34,638 nucleotides of DNA from Atribacteraceae bacterium. GTDB taxonomy: Bacteria; Atribacterota; Atribacteria; Atribacterales; Atribacteraceae. The DNA lies in contig DATIKP010000069.1 in assembly GCA_035477455.1 (NCBI GenBank), positions 1-34,638 of the forward strand, written 5' to 3'. Below are positions 8,224-16,231 of the stretch, one piece after another. A model generated the notes under the pieces. It was not told the DNA's origin, searched no databases, and saw nothing but the letters and a program-made list of their open reading frames with translations. Numbering within the stretch: position 1 is the stretch's first letter; each line of letters begins with the position of its first letter. A program made the translations under genes and the position numbers.

Positions 8224-9273
8224 TTATTTTTTTCTCATAAAGGCCGGGGTATCGAGGTCGTCTAATGAAAATCTATCGTGGACTCCATTAGGATTGTCGT
8301 CGGGTTCCAAAGCATCCACCTGCTCAAAACCGGTGGCGATCACCGTGATTTTTATTTCGTCCTTGATCTTTTCATCGATCACCGCTCCAAAAATGATATT
8401 CGCCTGATCGGACGCGGCGCCACAGATAATTTCCGCCGCCTTGTTCACCTCAAGAAGACCCAGGTTCGGCCCTCCGGTGACGTTGAACAGAATCCCGCGG
8501 GCTCCTTTGAACGACGTTTCCAAAAGGGGGCTGGAAACAGCGGCTTTCGCCGCCTCGACCGCCTTATTCTCCCCCGAGGCCCGGCCGATCCCCATCAAGG
8601 ACGTCCCGGCATTGGCCATGATGGTGCGGATATCGGCAAAATCAAGATTGATAACTCCCGGGACGTTGATCAGATCGGATATGCCTTGAACGCCCTGCAG
8701 GAGTACATCATCAACCATGCGGAAGGCTTCCCCAAGCGAGGTGGTACGGTCACTGATCTGCAAGAGCCGATCATTGGGAATGACAATCAAGGTGTCGACT
8801 TTTCCCTTGAGCTGTTCGATTCCCGCTTCCGCCTGACTGGAACGTTTCCGTCCTTCAAAAGAAAAAGGCTTGGTCACAACGGCAATGGTCAGAATTCCCA
8901 GTTCACAGGCAATGGAGGCGATGACCGGAGCACCGCCGGTTCCCGTTCCTCCACCCATACCGGCGGTCACGAAAACCATCTCGGTGTCTTCGAGAATCCG
9001 GAATATTTCGTCTCGATCTTCTTCGGCTGCCTTTCGGCCGGTTTCCGGATTCGCCCCGGCTCCCAATCCCCTGGTCGATCTTTTGCCAATCTGCAACTTC
9101 GTTTCCGCCTTGGAGGATCGTAATACCTGTACGTCGGTGTTCATGGCCACAAACCCGACTCCCCGCAATCCAGACTCAACCATCCGGTTGACGGCATTGC
9201 CACCGCCTCCGCCAATGCCTAAAACTTTTATCGCCACTCCATCACGCTGGCTTTTTTTCTTATCGGAAACCAT
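8224..9273 (-). CDS. ftsZ: Cell-division GTPase FtsZ
   Basis: FtsZ polymerises with GTP at mid-cell and organises the divisome. The 349-residue product has the glycine-rich nucleotide loop ([15 protein letters not shown]), tubulin signature [10 protein letters not shown] at about 107-116, and the T7 catalytic loop [12 protein letters not shown]. The flexible linker is very short. The C-terminal peptide [10 protein letters not shown] corresponds to the conserved D-x-PAF-R core bound by FtsA and others. ATG 9273 is selected because a consensus GGAGGT (9281-9286) lies exactly 7 bases upstream. The in-frame ATG at 9288 overlaps that site. It follows ftsA by 16 bases. Confidence 0.98.
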   Translation of the reverse strand: MVSDKKKSQRDGVAIKVLGIGGGGGNAVNRMVESGLRGVGFVAMNTDVQVLRSSKAETKLQIGKRSTRGLGAGANPETGRKAAEEDRDEIFRILEDTEMVFVTAGMGGGTGTGGAPVIASIACELGILTIAVVTKPFSFEGRKRSSQAEAGIEQLKGKVDTLIVIPNDRLLQISDRTTSLGEAFRMVDDVLLQGVQGISDLINVPGVINLDFADIRTIMANAGTSLMGIGRASGENKAVEAAKAAVSSPLLETSFKGARGILFNVTGGPNLGLLEVNKAAEIICGAASDQANIIFGAVIDEKIKDEIKITVIATGFEQVDALEPDDNPNGVHDRFSLDDLDTPAFMRKK

Positions 9274-9280
9274 TCGACCT

Positions 9281-9286
9281 ACCTCC
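9281..9286 (-). promoter_or_regulatory. Consensus ribosome-binding site for ftsZ
   Basis: GGAGGT read on the minus strand, 7 bases before ATG 9273. This is one of the strongest ribosome-binding sites in the window and decides the ftsZ start. It fits the high FtsZ:FtsA ratio cells need. Confidence 0.8.
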
Positions 9287-9289
9287 ATC

Positions 9290-10555
9290 TCATCCCATCA
9301 TGAAAAAGTCTCGCAACCAATCAAACATTTTCTGGGCCCTGCCAAAGGAACTTTCGATAAAAGGCCGTGTTTTTTTCCGACTTCCCTTGGCGGACAAGGC
9401 CTGTTCCAGCAAGCCGCAGGCAGTGGAAAAGATCGGGTTCGAAATGGTTTGCACCATGCCAATATACTGTCGTCCATCTGGATACCCCCCTCTGACCGGT
9501 AAATCCAGCATCGTCGATGCAAAATCGTTGATTCCTTCCAGCAGAGATGATCCACCAGTCAGGACAACCCCTCCCCGCAAATAACGCTCCATACCAGAAG
9601 CCTTTATCTGCCGACGGAGCAAGAGAAACAATTCTTTTATCCGTGCTTCGATAATCTCACAGGCAAACTTCCGGCGAATCGTTTTCAGCGACGAGAGGCT
9701 CATATCCTTCACTTCAATCATCTCATCCGGTGAGACAAGCTTACTGAAAACTGAGCCGTATTTCAATTTGATCTTTTCCGCCTCGTCACGGGAAGTTCGT
9801 AAACCAACCGAAAGGTCGGCGGTCAGGTGTTCTCCTCCCAGCGGAATGACCCCGGAAAACCAGATACTTCCATCAAAAAACATAGCCATATCCGTCGTTC
9901 CGCCGCCAATATCGACCAGTAAAGTTCCCGCTTCCTTTTCCACCGAAGTCAATACCGACTGCGCGCAGGCATAGGGCTGAAAGATAAAGTTGGCTACCTC
10001 CAGCCCCGAATCGAGAAAACACTTATGCAAGTTTTGTATATGGCTTTCCTGAGCGGTAACCACATGAATCCGGGCCCCGAGACTACTCCCCACCATCCCC
10101 TGCGGGTCGGCGATTCCATGTTGATCGTCCACGGAAAAACTCTGAGGAATCAAGTGGATAATCCGTATCTGTTCACCGGGAATGCGGGATCGTGAACTTT
10201 CCACCACCTTCTCCATTTCCCGTTCGGTAATCTCCCGGCTTGCCCGGCTGATAAGCACTTCGTTCTCTATGTTAAACGAAGAAATTGCATCTCCGGAAAC
10301 CCCGGCCACAATCACGTTCGGTTCGCGGCGGGCAACTTCCATGGCTAACGCGAGAGAATCCCGAATTGCCAGGGTAGTTCTTTCAACATTCACCACTTTA
10401 CCCTTGCGAATACCCTGGGAAGCACTCAGGCCGATTCCCAGGATCTCGATACCCTCACCCTGGGATCGTCCGATCAGAGTACAGATTTTACTCGTGCCCA
10501 CATCCACCGCTGCAACCACCGCAGGGTTTCCGTCAATATATTTAAAAACCTTCAA
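9290..10555 (-). CDS. ftsA: Cell-division ATPase FtsA
   Basis: FtsA is the actin-like protein that tethers FtsZ filaments to the membrane and recruits later divisome proteins. The 421-residue product shows phosphate-1 AVDVGTSKI (about 16-24) and phosphate-2 [15 protein letters not shown], separated by the family's 1C domain. An adenosine-type [13 protein letters not shown] motif follows. The last dozen residues ([12 protein letters not shown]) make the amphipathic membrane-targeting helix. The start is an unusual TTG at 10555 that overlaps the ftsQ stop as TTGA, with AAGGTGAG 5 bases upstream. No ATG occurs near the expected start, so TTG is well supported. Confidence 0.96.
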   Translation of the reverse strand: MKVFKYIDGNPAVVAAVDVGTSKICTLIGRSQGEGIEILGIGLSASQGIRKGKVVNVERTTLAIRDSLALAMEVARREPNVIVAGVSGDAISSFNIENEVLISRASREITEREMEKVVESSRSRIPGEQIRIIHLIPQSFSVDDQHGIADPQGMVGSSLGARIHVVTAQESHIQNLHKCFLDSGLEVANFIFQPYACAQSVLTSVEKEAGTLLVDIGGGTTDMAMFFDGSIWFSGVIPLGGEHLTADLSVGLRTSRDEAEKIKLKYGSVFSKLVSPDEMIEVKDMSLSSLKTIRRKFACEIIEARIKELFLLLRRQIKASGMERYLRGGVVLTGGSSLLEGINDFASTMLDLPVRGGYPDGRQYIGMVQTISNPIFSTACGLLEQALSAKGSRKKTRPFIESSFGRAQKMFDWLRDFFMMG

Positions 10556-11268
10556 AAAGACTCACCTTCGTTTCGAATCAAGACGATGTCCCGTCTCATT
10601 CTCAAATCGAAACCTCCCACCTGGAGAGCTTTAATCTGTACCTCTCGCAAAAGTGGTGCGAGCAAGGCCGCTTTATCTTGCAGATTACGCGGTCCTTCGC
10701 TCCTAATAAATATACCATTATACAAATTCAAAATAAATAACTTTCGATCTTCGACCCGGATCTCCGTCAGGGGCGTTTCAAATGTTTCTTTCCATAGATC
10801 GATCATTTCCAACGCATCGGCAAGGGCTCCGGAATCATAATAATCCATCCAGATGCGGGGTAGTGAGGCGGTCTCCTCACGAATATTGGACACTTCAAAC
10901 GCATCCCGGTCGACACAATACGTGACATCACCGATCACCACGACAGCAAAGGGCTCCCGCTCTTCGATCTCGATCAACAATGCCCGTGGAAACACTTTTT
11001 TCACTCGTGCATCCCGGACCTCAAGAATTCTCTCCAATCTTCTTTCCACTTCCCAGGCCCGGATGCCAAAAATATTCTCTCCGGGAAGCACTCCAGATGT
11101 TTCAATAACCAAGCTTGTCGCTAATCGGTGATTCCCGGTGACGGTAATTTCCTGAATCCTGAGGAAATCGCTACGCATGAGCAGAAAGAAAATCATCCAG
11201 GAGAGAAGACCCAGGGCGAGATAAAAAAAAAGGATACGAAGAAATATTTTTACCTTGTTAAGACCCAT
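10552..11268 (-). CDS. ftsQ: Division protein FtsQ/DivIB
   Basis: FtsQ/DivIB is a bitopic membrane protein that links FtsL and its partners to the cytoplasmic divisome. The 238-residue product has a short basic cytoplasmic tail and one transmembrane helix (about 10-30). The POTRA domain begins at FLRIQEITVTGNHRL and continues with IRAWEVERRLERILEVRDA and KVFPRALLIEIEEREPFAV. A beta-rich C-terminal domain follows. ATG 11268 shares its A with the murB TAA stop and has GAGGT 6 bases upstream. The frame also has an upstream TTG at 11274 that I reject. The murB-ftsQ-ftsA-ftsZ order is the usual one. Confidence 0.93.
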   Translation of the reverse strand: MGLNKVKIFLRILFFYLALGLLSWMIFFLLMRSDFLRIQEITVTGNHRLATSLVIETSGVLPGENIFGIRAWEVERRLERILEVRDARVKKVFPRALLIEIEEREPFAVVVIGDVTYCVDRDAFEVSNIREETASLPRIWMDYYDSGALADALEMIDLWKETFETPLTEIRVEDRKLFILNLYNGIFIRSEGPRNLQDKAALLAPLLREVQIKALQVGGFDLRMRRDIVLIRNEGESF

Positions 11269-12200
11269 TACCAAACCTCTATTTCATTTTCCAGGATGAT
11301 TCCCCTTTTCCTGTAAACCTCGCTTCGTATCCATTCGATCAGAAAATGAACCTCCCGGTACGTGGCCCGTCCTCGATTGATAATAAAATTCGAGTGCCTG
11401 GTCGAAACTTGCGCGTCCCCGACCCGAATACCCTTAAACCCCATGGCCTCGATAATCCTGGCGGCATAATCTTCAGTTGGATTTTTAAAAACACTCCCGG
11501 CAGAAGGATAGCCGATAGGTTGAGTTTTTTTCCGTAACAAATTATAATTCCTGATTTTCTCTCGGACAGCTTCCGGCGGAGAGGGTAGCAAATGAAAACG
11601 GGCCTTGAGAATAACATGGCGCTTCAGACGTAGGGTCGAATGACGGTAAGTAAATCCAGCCTCTTCTTGCTCAAGCCACCGCGTTGTACCATCACCATTC
11701 CTGACCAGAATTTGTTTGGCCAGGCGACCGATTTCCTGGCCAAAACAACCGGCATTCACCAACAATGCCCCGCCAATCGTTCCCGGCACCCCAACCAGAA
11801 ACTCCACGCCGGTCAAACCATGGAAGAGAGAAAGGCTCACCAGTTTAATCAAGCGGGTTCCCGATCCTGCCTCGATTTCACATGAACCAACCAACTCGAG
11901 CTGGGCAAAATCTCCTTCCAGGATGATTACAACGCCATTGAACCCCCGATCATCGACGAGAATATTCGATCCCTTACCAAGGATGCGCCAGGTAATTCCC
12001 CGCCGATCAAGAAAGGCGATGAGACGGTTCAGGGCCTCGACACATCGAACCTTCACCAGGGCTTTAGCCTTGCCGCCGATTTTCCAGGTGGTGAGACAAC
12101 GCATCTCCGGTTCGGGAAGGAAATCCCATCCCTGCGTCTTGGCAAGCTCCCGACGGAGAAGAATCAGGTCTTCCCACACAAGCAGGTGCCTACCTTCCAC
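11268..12200 (-). CDS. murB: UDP-N-acetylenolpyruvoylglucosamine reductase
   Basis: MurB reduces the enolpyruvyl group to give UDP-MurNAc, using FAD and NADPH. FAD-binding motifs are present: TTWKIGGKA, RILGKGSNILVDDRGF and VGVPGTIGGALLVNAGCFGQ. So are the active-site elements YRHSTLR (Arg), PSAGSVFKNP (proton-donor Ser) and the terminal ENEIEVW (Glu). At 310 residues it is the compact type common in Gram-positives. The start is uncertain. GTG 12200 overlaps murC by 37 bases with GGGAG 10 bases upstream, while GTG 12179 would overlap by 16. Neither has an ideal ribosome-binding site, and translation is probably coupled to murC. Confidence 0.95.
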   Translation of the reverse strand: MEGRHLLVWEDLILLRRELAKTQGWDFLPEPEMRCLTTWKIGGKAKALVKVRCVEALNRLIAFLDRRGITWRILGKGSNILVDDRGFNGVVIILEGDFAQLELVGSCEIEAGSGTRLIKLVSLSLFHGLTGVEFLVGVPGTIGGALLVNAGCFGQEIGRLAKQILVRNGDGTTRWLEQEEAGFTYRHSTLRLKRHVILKARFHLLPSPPEAVREKIRNYNLLRKKTQPIGYPSAGSVFKNPTEDYAARIIEAMGFKGIRVGDAQVSTRHSNFIINRGRATYREVHFLIEWIRSEVYRKRGIILENEIEVW

Positions 12201-13549
12201 ACATCACCCGCTCCCATCGTGATCAGGAGATCGCCGGGCTCCAGCCATTCCTCGAGTATTCGAACGGCATCATCCAGGCTTTCCGAGAGAAAGGCCTGAT
12301 CATAACCTTTCTCTTTCATCGCCCGGTAGACGAGTTCGGATGTGACGTTCTCAACGGGCCTTTCTCCCGCCGGATAGATGGGAAGTATAAGCACCCGATG
12401 AGCGCTGCCCAGCATCTGCGCCATTTCCCGATACAGCCTGCCGGTGCGGGTATACCGGTGTGGCTGGAAGACTACCACCAGGCGTCCCGCCGTCTGATGG
12501 ACGGCAGCCTGGAGAACCACCTCCATTTCGGTGGGGTGATGAGCGTAGTCGTCCACCACCTGTGTACCACGATAGAATCCAATGCACTCAAACCGCCTCT
12601 TGACTCCGCTGAACGAAGCAATCGCATCCCTGATTGTGGATGAACCGATTTCCAGCTCCACACCGACGGCAATGCAGGCTAAGGCATTCAGGACATTGAA
12701 GAGTCCGGGAATATTAGTCTCGAAATCTCCCAGACTGTGCTTTCCGTTACTCACTCGAAAGGCGTACCCTCGTTGTTTTTCCCTGAGGACCAGTGCGCGG
12801 CAATCCAGTTCTTCCTCGGTCATACCATACGTCAACACCCGAAAGGAACGCTTCCTGGTGGGAATGATGGTTCGAACATTAGGATGATCCTTGCAAAGCA
12901 CGGCCAGCCCTCCCGGTTTGATACGCTCCAGAAAGATCTGATAAGCTTCGACTGCCTTGTCCATGGAGCCGTAATGTTCGAGATGATCGTCTTCGATGTT
13001 GGTTATGACGCCACAATAAGGTCTCAGCTTCAGAAACGATCCGTCACTCTCGTCGGCTTCAGCTACAAAAAGATCACTCTCTCCTATCTTGGCGTTTCCG
13101 CCAATATCTTCCAGTTCACCACCGATGAGGACGGTCGGCTGAAGCCCTGCCGTCTCCAAAAGGAGGGATATCAACGAGGTGGTGGTCGTTTTCCCATGGG
13201 TTCCGGAAACGGCGATGCCTCTTTTCCGGTTGAGGAGAGATGCCAACATCACGCCTCGATGAACAATAGGGAGTCTTAACTCACGGGCCGCGCACAACTC
13301 CTCGTTCTCCGCAGGTATCGCCGATGAGACAATCACCGCTCCGTTTCGCTGGATTCTTTCCCGACAATGCCCGACATAAACAGGAATGCCCCGTTCCCGC
13401 AGGCGTACGGTCATTTCACTCTCGGTTATATCCGAACCACTCACCCGGTAACCCATTCCCCGGGCAATGAGCGCCAGACCACTCATACCGGTTCCCCCGA
13501 TACCAATGAAAAAGAGGTCTCGGGGTAAGCTGAGGGTCTCTCTCTCCAA
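12164..13549 (-). CDS. murC: UDP-N-acetylmuramate--L-alanine ligase
   Basis: MurC adds L-alanine to UDP-MurNAc with ATP, the first Mur ligase step. The 461-residue product has the N-terminal UDP-binding FFIGIGGTGMSGLALIA and the P-loop VSGTHGKTTTTSLIS. The carbamylated-lysine/metal region (EADESDGSFLKLRP, ITNIEDDHLEHYG) and the C-terminal DDYAHHPTEM and FQPHRYTRT motifs of MurC follow. The frame is open to a GTG at 13567, but AGGAGG (13557-13562) lies 7 bases before TTG 13549, so TTG is the likely start. It opens the second half of the division cluster after a spacer of about 430 bases and may have its own promoter. Confidence 0.96.
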   Translation of the reverse strand: MERETLSLPRDLFFIGIGGTGMSGLALIARGMGYRVSGSDITESEMTVRLRERGIPVYVGHCRERIQRNGAVIVSSAIPAENEELCAARELRLPIVHRGVMLASLLNRKRGIAVSGTHGKTTTTSLISLLLETAGLQPTVLIGGELEDIGGNAKIGESDLFVAEADESDGSFLKLRPYCGVITNIEDDHLEHYGSMDKAVEAYQIFLERIKPGGLAVLCKDHPNVRTIIPTRKRSFRVLTYGMTEEELDCRALVLREKQRGYAFRVSNGKHSLGDFETNIPGLFNVLNALACIAVGVELEIGSSTIRDAIASFSGVKRRFECIGFYRGTQVVDDYAHHPTEMEVVLQAAVHQTAGRLVVVFQPHRYTRTGRLYREMAQMLGSAHRVLILPIYPAGERPVENVTSELVYRAMKEKGYDQAFLSESLDDAVRILEEWLEPGDLLITMGAGDVWKVGTCLCGKT

Positions 13550-13556
13550 TGCAATT

Positions 13557-13562
13557 CCTCCT
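13557..13562 (-). promoter_or_regulatory. Consensus ribosome-binding site for murC
   Basis: AGGAGG on the minus strand, 7 bases before TTG 13549. It sets the non-ATG start of murC and excludes the upstream GTG at 13567, which lies beyond the site. Confidence 0.75.
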
Positions 13563-13591
13563 AACACATTAAGATGATGTCAAACACTCGG

Positions 13592-13620
13592 AATACACTT
13601 ATTTGAACCCAGATCATCAA
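13592..13620 (-). promoter_or_regulatory. Possible weak promoter before murC
   Basis: On the minus strand TTGATG (13620-13615) and TGTATT (13597-13592), 4 of 6 consensus matches each, are 17 bases apart. A transcript starting near 13585 would give a leader of about 36 bases before murC. The matches are modest and the call rests partly on the presence of a long spacer. Confidence 0.3.
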
Positions 13621-13648
13621 CGGGTACCATGTGAGCAAGGCTCATATT

Positions 13649-13930
13649 TCAATAAGGATGCCCGGGAAGACTCTCCTCCTGGCCGGCTCGGCCACCTATC
13701 GGAAAGCGGCCTTCCCCCCCGGACACATTTTTCGGGCTCCGCGGGCTAGAGAGGGTCGCGCTTCGAACACCAAGCCGGATTAGGCCACGCAACGACCCGG
13801 ATACCAGTTCCCTGGTGATACAGGCATGTACTATAACCACCTTGATACAGAAGGCCTCTCCGGGCTCATGAAGGACTCCCGGCACCAGAGTAACGCCGCT
13901 CTCTTTCGCCGATGGTTTTAGGTTCAACAT
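13649..13930 (-). CDS. Doubtful 93-codon frame in the murG-murC spacer
   Basis: An ATG-started frame of 93 codons, read in the same direction as its neighbours. The first 45 residues look protein-like (KESGVTLVPGVLHEPGEAFC, then IKVVIVHACITREL). The rest is Gly/Ser/Pro/Arg-rich and looks like translated GC-rich spacer. There is no convincing ribosome-binding site (only GCGG upstream) and I recognise no family. It could be a small orphan gene, a remnant of a lost gene, or chance. It is listed so the interval is not silent. Confidence 0.18.
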   Translation of the reverse strand: MLNLKPSAKESGVTLVPGVLHEPGEAFCIKVVIVHACITRELVSGSLRGLIRLGVRSATLSSPRSPKNVSGGEGRFPIGGRAGQEESLPGHPY

Positions 13931-13982
13931 ATAACCGCTTAATCATTCATTTTCCTGTTCGATGCCGTCGGGCCCCGACCGG

Positions 13983-15068
13983 TTAACCCCTCTGTAATTC
14001 CTCAACAATGGCTTTGGCAATGAGTTCGGCAGCTTCTTGTCGGCCTTCCTGACCATTCCACGATTCCCGCTTGAGGGCAAACATCCGCTCAAGCGCCCGG
14101 GCCAGGTTGATGGGATTGAATTCCCGTTCTCCGAATACCTCTACCGGCTGTCTTCTCCGAAGCCAGCCCGCGTTCAATTCCTGATGACTCTCGGTCGCCC
14201 CTTCGAAGGGGATCATGATGGCGGGAAGTTGAAACCAGTCCACCTCAAAGGTCGTGCTGGCCCCAGCTCGGCAAACCACAACGTCGGCTGCGGCATAGGC
14301 CGCTCCTGGATCAGGAAGAAAATCGAATACCAAGTACCGGCCGGGATCATTCGCAACAAACTGCCCAAGGGGCCGGCCTTCCTCCTTTCCGGTCGTATGA
14401 ATCACCTGAAAGGGAGTACCAGTCCAGTTTCGCCATACTTCCGCAAAAACCCGGTTGATCAGGGAAGAGCCCAGGCTGCCGCCAATGACAAACACGGTAC
14501 GAAGGTCAGGCTTGAAGCCGAAGAAAGCTCTGGCTTCCTCTTGTTTCCCTCTCCATTCTCGAACGGTTTTCCTCAGCGGATTCCCCGTCAGGGAAATTGT
14601 ATCCTGATTTTGAAAATATGCCAATGAATCCTCGAAAGAAATAAAAATTTTTCTGGCCCACCGGGAAACAACCCGATTAGCCAGTCCCGGCAGTACATTT
14701 TGTTCGTGGACAAAAAGGGGGATACGGAAGATCCGACCCCAGAATCCGATGAGCAAAGAAACATAGCTTCCCATACAGAGAATTCCGCAAGGTCGCTGCG
14801 CGGCAATCAACCTGAAGGCCTGGAAAAACCCGATGGTATTAAGTAGAAGCATACGGAAAAAAGACCATCCAAGCGTCCGGTCCCAACCCCGGGCGCAGAT
14901 GTAGTGAAGAGGAAACCCGGCTTGGCCGATAAACCGGTCCTCCATACCCCTCCTGGTTCCGATAAAGTGGACTGCGAGCACACCTTCCTTTTGGAGTTCT
15001 TCGGCAACGGCTAATCCGGGAAATATGTGACCTGCGGTACCGCCGGCACAAATATAGAATCGTCTCAT
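13983..15068 (-). CDS. murG: Lipid II-forming N-acetylglucosaminyltransferase MurG
   Basis: MurG transfers GlcNAc from UDP-GlcNAc to lipid I on the cytoplasmic membrane face, producing lipid II. The 361-residue GT-B enzyme has the acceptor-side glycine loop CAGGTAGHIFPGLAVAEEL and VHEQNVLPGLANR. The second loop is VFVIGGSLGSSLINRVF. The donor-binding segment VVCRAGASTTFEV continues into PFEGATESHQELNA with the usual His-Gln pair. Its ATG overlaps the ftsW stop by 4 bases. It is the last gene before the unusual spacer that splits the cluster. Confidence 0.97.
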   Translation of the reverse strand: MRRFYICAGGTAGHIFPGLAVAEELQKEGVLAVHFIGTRRGMEDRFIGQAGFPLHYICARGWDRTLGWSFFRMLLLNTIGFFQAFRLIAAQRPCGILCMGSYVSLLIGFWGRIFRIPLFVHEQNVLPGLANRVVSRWARKIFISFEDSLAYFQNQDTISLTGNPLRKTVREWRGKQEEARAFFGFKPDLRTVFVIGGSLGSSLINRVFAEVWRNWTGTPFQVIHTTGKEEGRPLGQFVANDPGRYLVFDFLPDPGAAYAAADVVVCRAGASTTFEVDWFQLPAIMIPFEGATESHQELNAGWLRRRQPVEVFGEREFNPINLARALERMFALKRESWNGQEGRQEAAELIAKAIVEELQRG

Positions 15069-16231
15069 CCGACATTACCCTTTTTCCGGGAAGCGATATT
15101 GAAAAGAATGCCTATCTTGATCAGGGTTATAAGCAGCGATGAATTGCCATAACTCATCAAAGGTAGAGTGATTCCGGTAATGGGTATGATTTTGAGGACG
15201 ACACTCAGATTGATCGTTGCCTGAACAAAGATGCTGAGCGTGAGACCCATGGCCAGAAGTCCCTCAAATTCATTCTGGGTCTGAACGGCTATCCGCCAGC
15301 CTCTCCAGAGGATAACGCCAAATAATACGAGAATGGACAGGGTGCCCACAAAACCGAATTCCTCACCGATAATCGCAAAAATGAAATCGGTATGCCGTTC
15401 GGGGAGATAGAAAAATTTCTGCCGGCTTTCCCCCAGTCCCAGACCGAAAATGCCTCCCGATCCCAGGGCGATCAGAGATTGAATGATTTGAAAACCCTTC
15501 CCCAGCGGATCTTTTTCCGGATTGAGAAAGGATTCGACCCGGGCTCTCCAGTAAACGTTTCCACTGAAAAAAACCAGGAAAAAAACGGTGGGAATGATGA
15601 TAATCACCGGCAACAAAAGGTGAAAAATACGTCGGCCACCCAGGTAAAGCATGAGAAAGGCAATGATCACAAGAAATAAGGCGGTCCCCAGGCTAGGTGC
15701 GAGAAGAACCAGCAGGCACGTTCCCCCGACGACAAGCAGAAAGGGAACGACACCGTATATAAAGTCCTGAGCCCGGTCCCGATAATGGACCAAGGCATCG
15801 GCCATGTACAGGATGACACTCAACTTCGCCAATTCTGAGGGCTGAAATCCAATGGCGAGCCAGCGGTATGCCCCGCCCACTTCGCGGCCGATGCCAGGGA
15901 CAAAGACAAGAATGAGCAGGATAAAGGAAAAAACGAGCAACTTACGGCTCAGACGCCGCAGCAACTCCAAGTTGAATACGCTGGCCGCCACAAAAAAAGG
16001 AAGGGATACTCCAAGCCCTACCAGATGCCTTTTCAAAAAAAAGAAGGGATCGGCGAAGAGATCCAGCCCAGTCGTCATGCTGGCGCTGAAAACCATGACG
16101 ATTCCCAAACTGAGCAGGATGAGCGTCGACCAGAAGAGGGGAGGGTCAATATCCCACCACCATTCCCAGTTTACTTTCTCCATCCGGAAAATTTTAAAAC
16201 GATGGAGAGGGGCTTGAGGCAGTTCAACCAT
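15065..16231 (-). CDS. ftsW: SEDS glycosyltransferase FtsW
   Basis: FtsW polymerises lipid II into septal glycan with its partner class-B PBP. The 388-residue product has about ten transmembrane segments. It has the large-loop signature GGAYRWLAIGFQPSELAKL, LLAPSLGTAL and ERHTDFIFAIIGEEFGFVG. The late motif is ITLPLMSYGNSSLL. Most SEDS proteins have SYGGSS here, so the Asn is a small deviation. ATG 16231 overlaps murD by 8 bases and has GGAGG 7 bases upstream, so it is preferred over a second ATG at 16183. Its place between murD and murG argues for FtsW rather than RodA. Confidence 0.95.
   Translation of the reverse strand: MVELPQAPLHRFKIFRMEKVNWEWWWDIDPPLFWSTLILLSLGIVMVFSASMTTGLDLFADPFFFLKRHLVGLGVSLPFFVAASVFNLELLRRLSRKLLVFSFILLILVFVPGIGREVGGAYRWLAIGFQPSELAKLSVILYMADALVHYRDRAQDFIYGVVPFLLVVGGTCLLVLLAPSLGTALFLVIIAFLMLYLGGRRIFHLLLPVIIIIPTVFFLVFFSGNVYWRARVESFLNPEKDPLGKGFQIIQSLIALGSGGIFGLGLGESRQKFFYLPERHTDFIFAIIGEEFGFVGTLSILVLFGVILWRGWRIAVQTQNEFEGLLAMGLTLSIFVQATINLSVVLKIIPITGITLPLMSYGNSSLLITLIKIGILFNIASRKKGNVG

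Larger units (their letters stand above)
13550..13982 (-). other. 433-base spacer between murG and murC with potential RNA structure
   Basis: No confident gene lies here, in a region otherwise packed with overlapping genes. Visible structure includes a hairpin TGAGC-AAG-GCTCA (13632-13644), a GC-rich GGCC-GAGCC-GGCC stem (13681-13693), and a 6-base outer stem pairing 13664-13669 with 13711-13716. A GC palindrome just after murG (near 13965-13979) lacks a U-tract. A possible 93-codon frame is listed separately. No tRNA or known riboswitch class could be recognised by eye. It may be a murC leader, a degraded gene, or spacer. Confidence 0.5.

Noticed and set aside
13578-13583. Perfect TTGACA on the minus strand as the murC -35 box
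   Set aside because: The position 17 bases downstream is GAGGAA within the ribosome-binding site, so no -10 element is possible there.
13600-13612. GGGTTCAAAT resembling a tRNA T-loop
   Set aside because: The flanking bases cannot form the T-stem and no acceptor or anticodon arm is present.
13965-13982. GC-rich palindrome directly after murG as a rho-independent terminator
   Set aside because: The stem is only about 5 pairs with a tight loop and no run of T follows on the minus strand.
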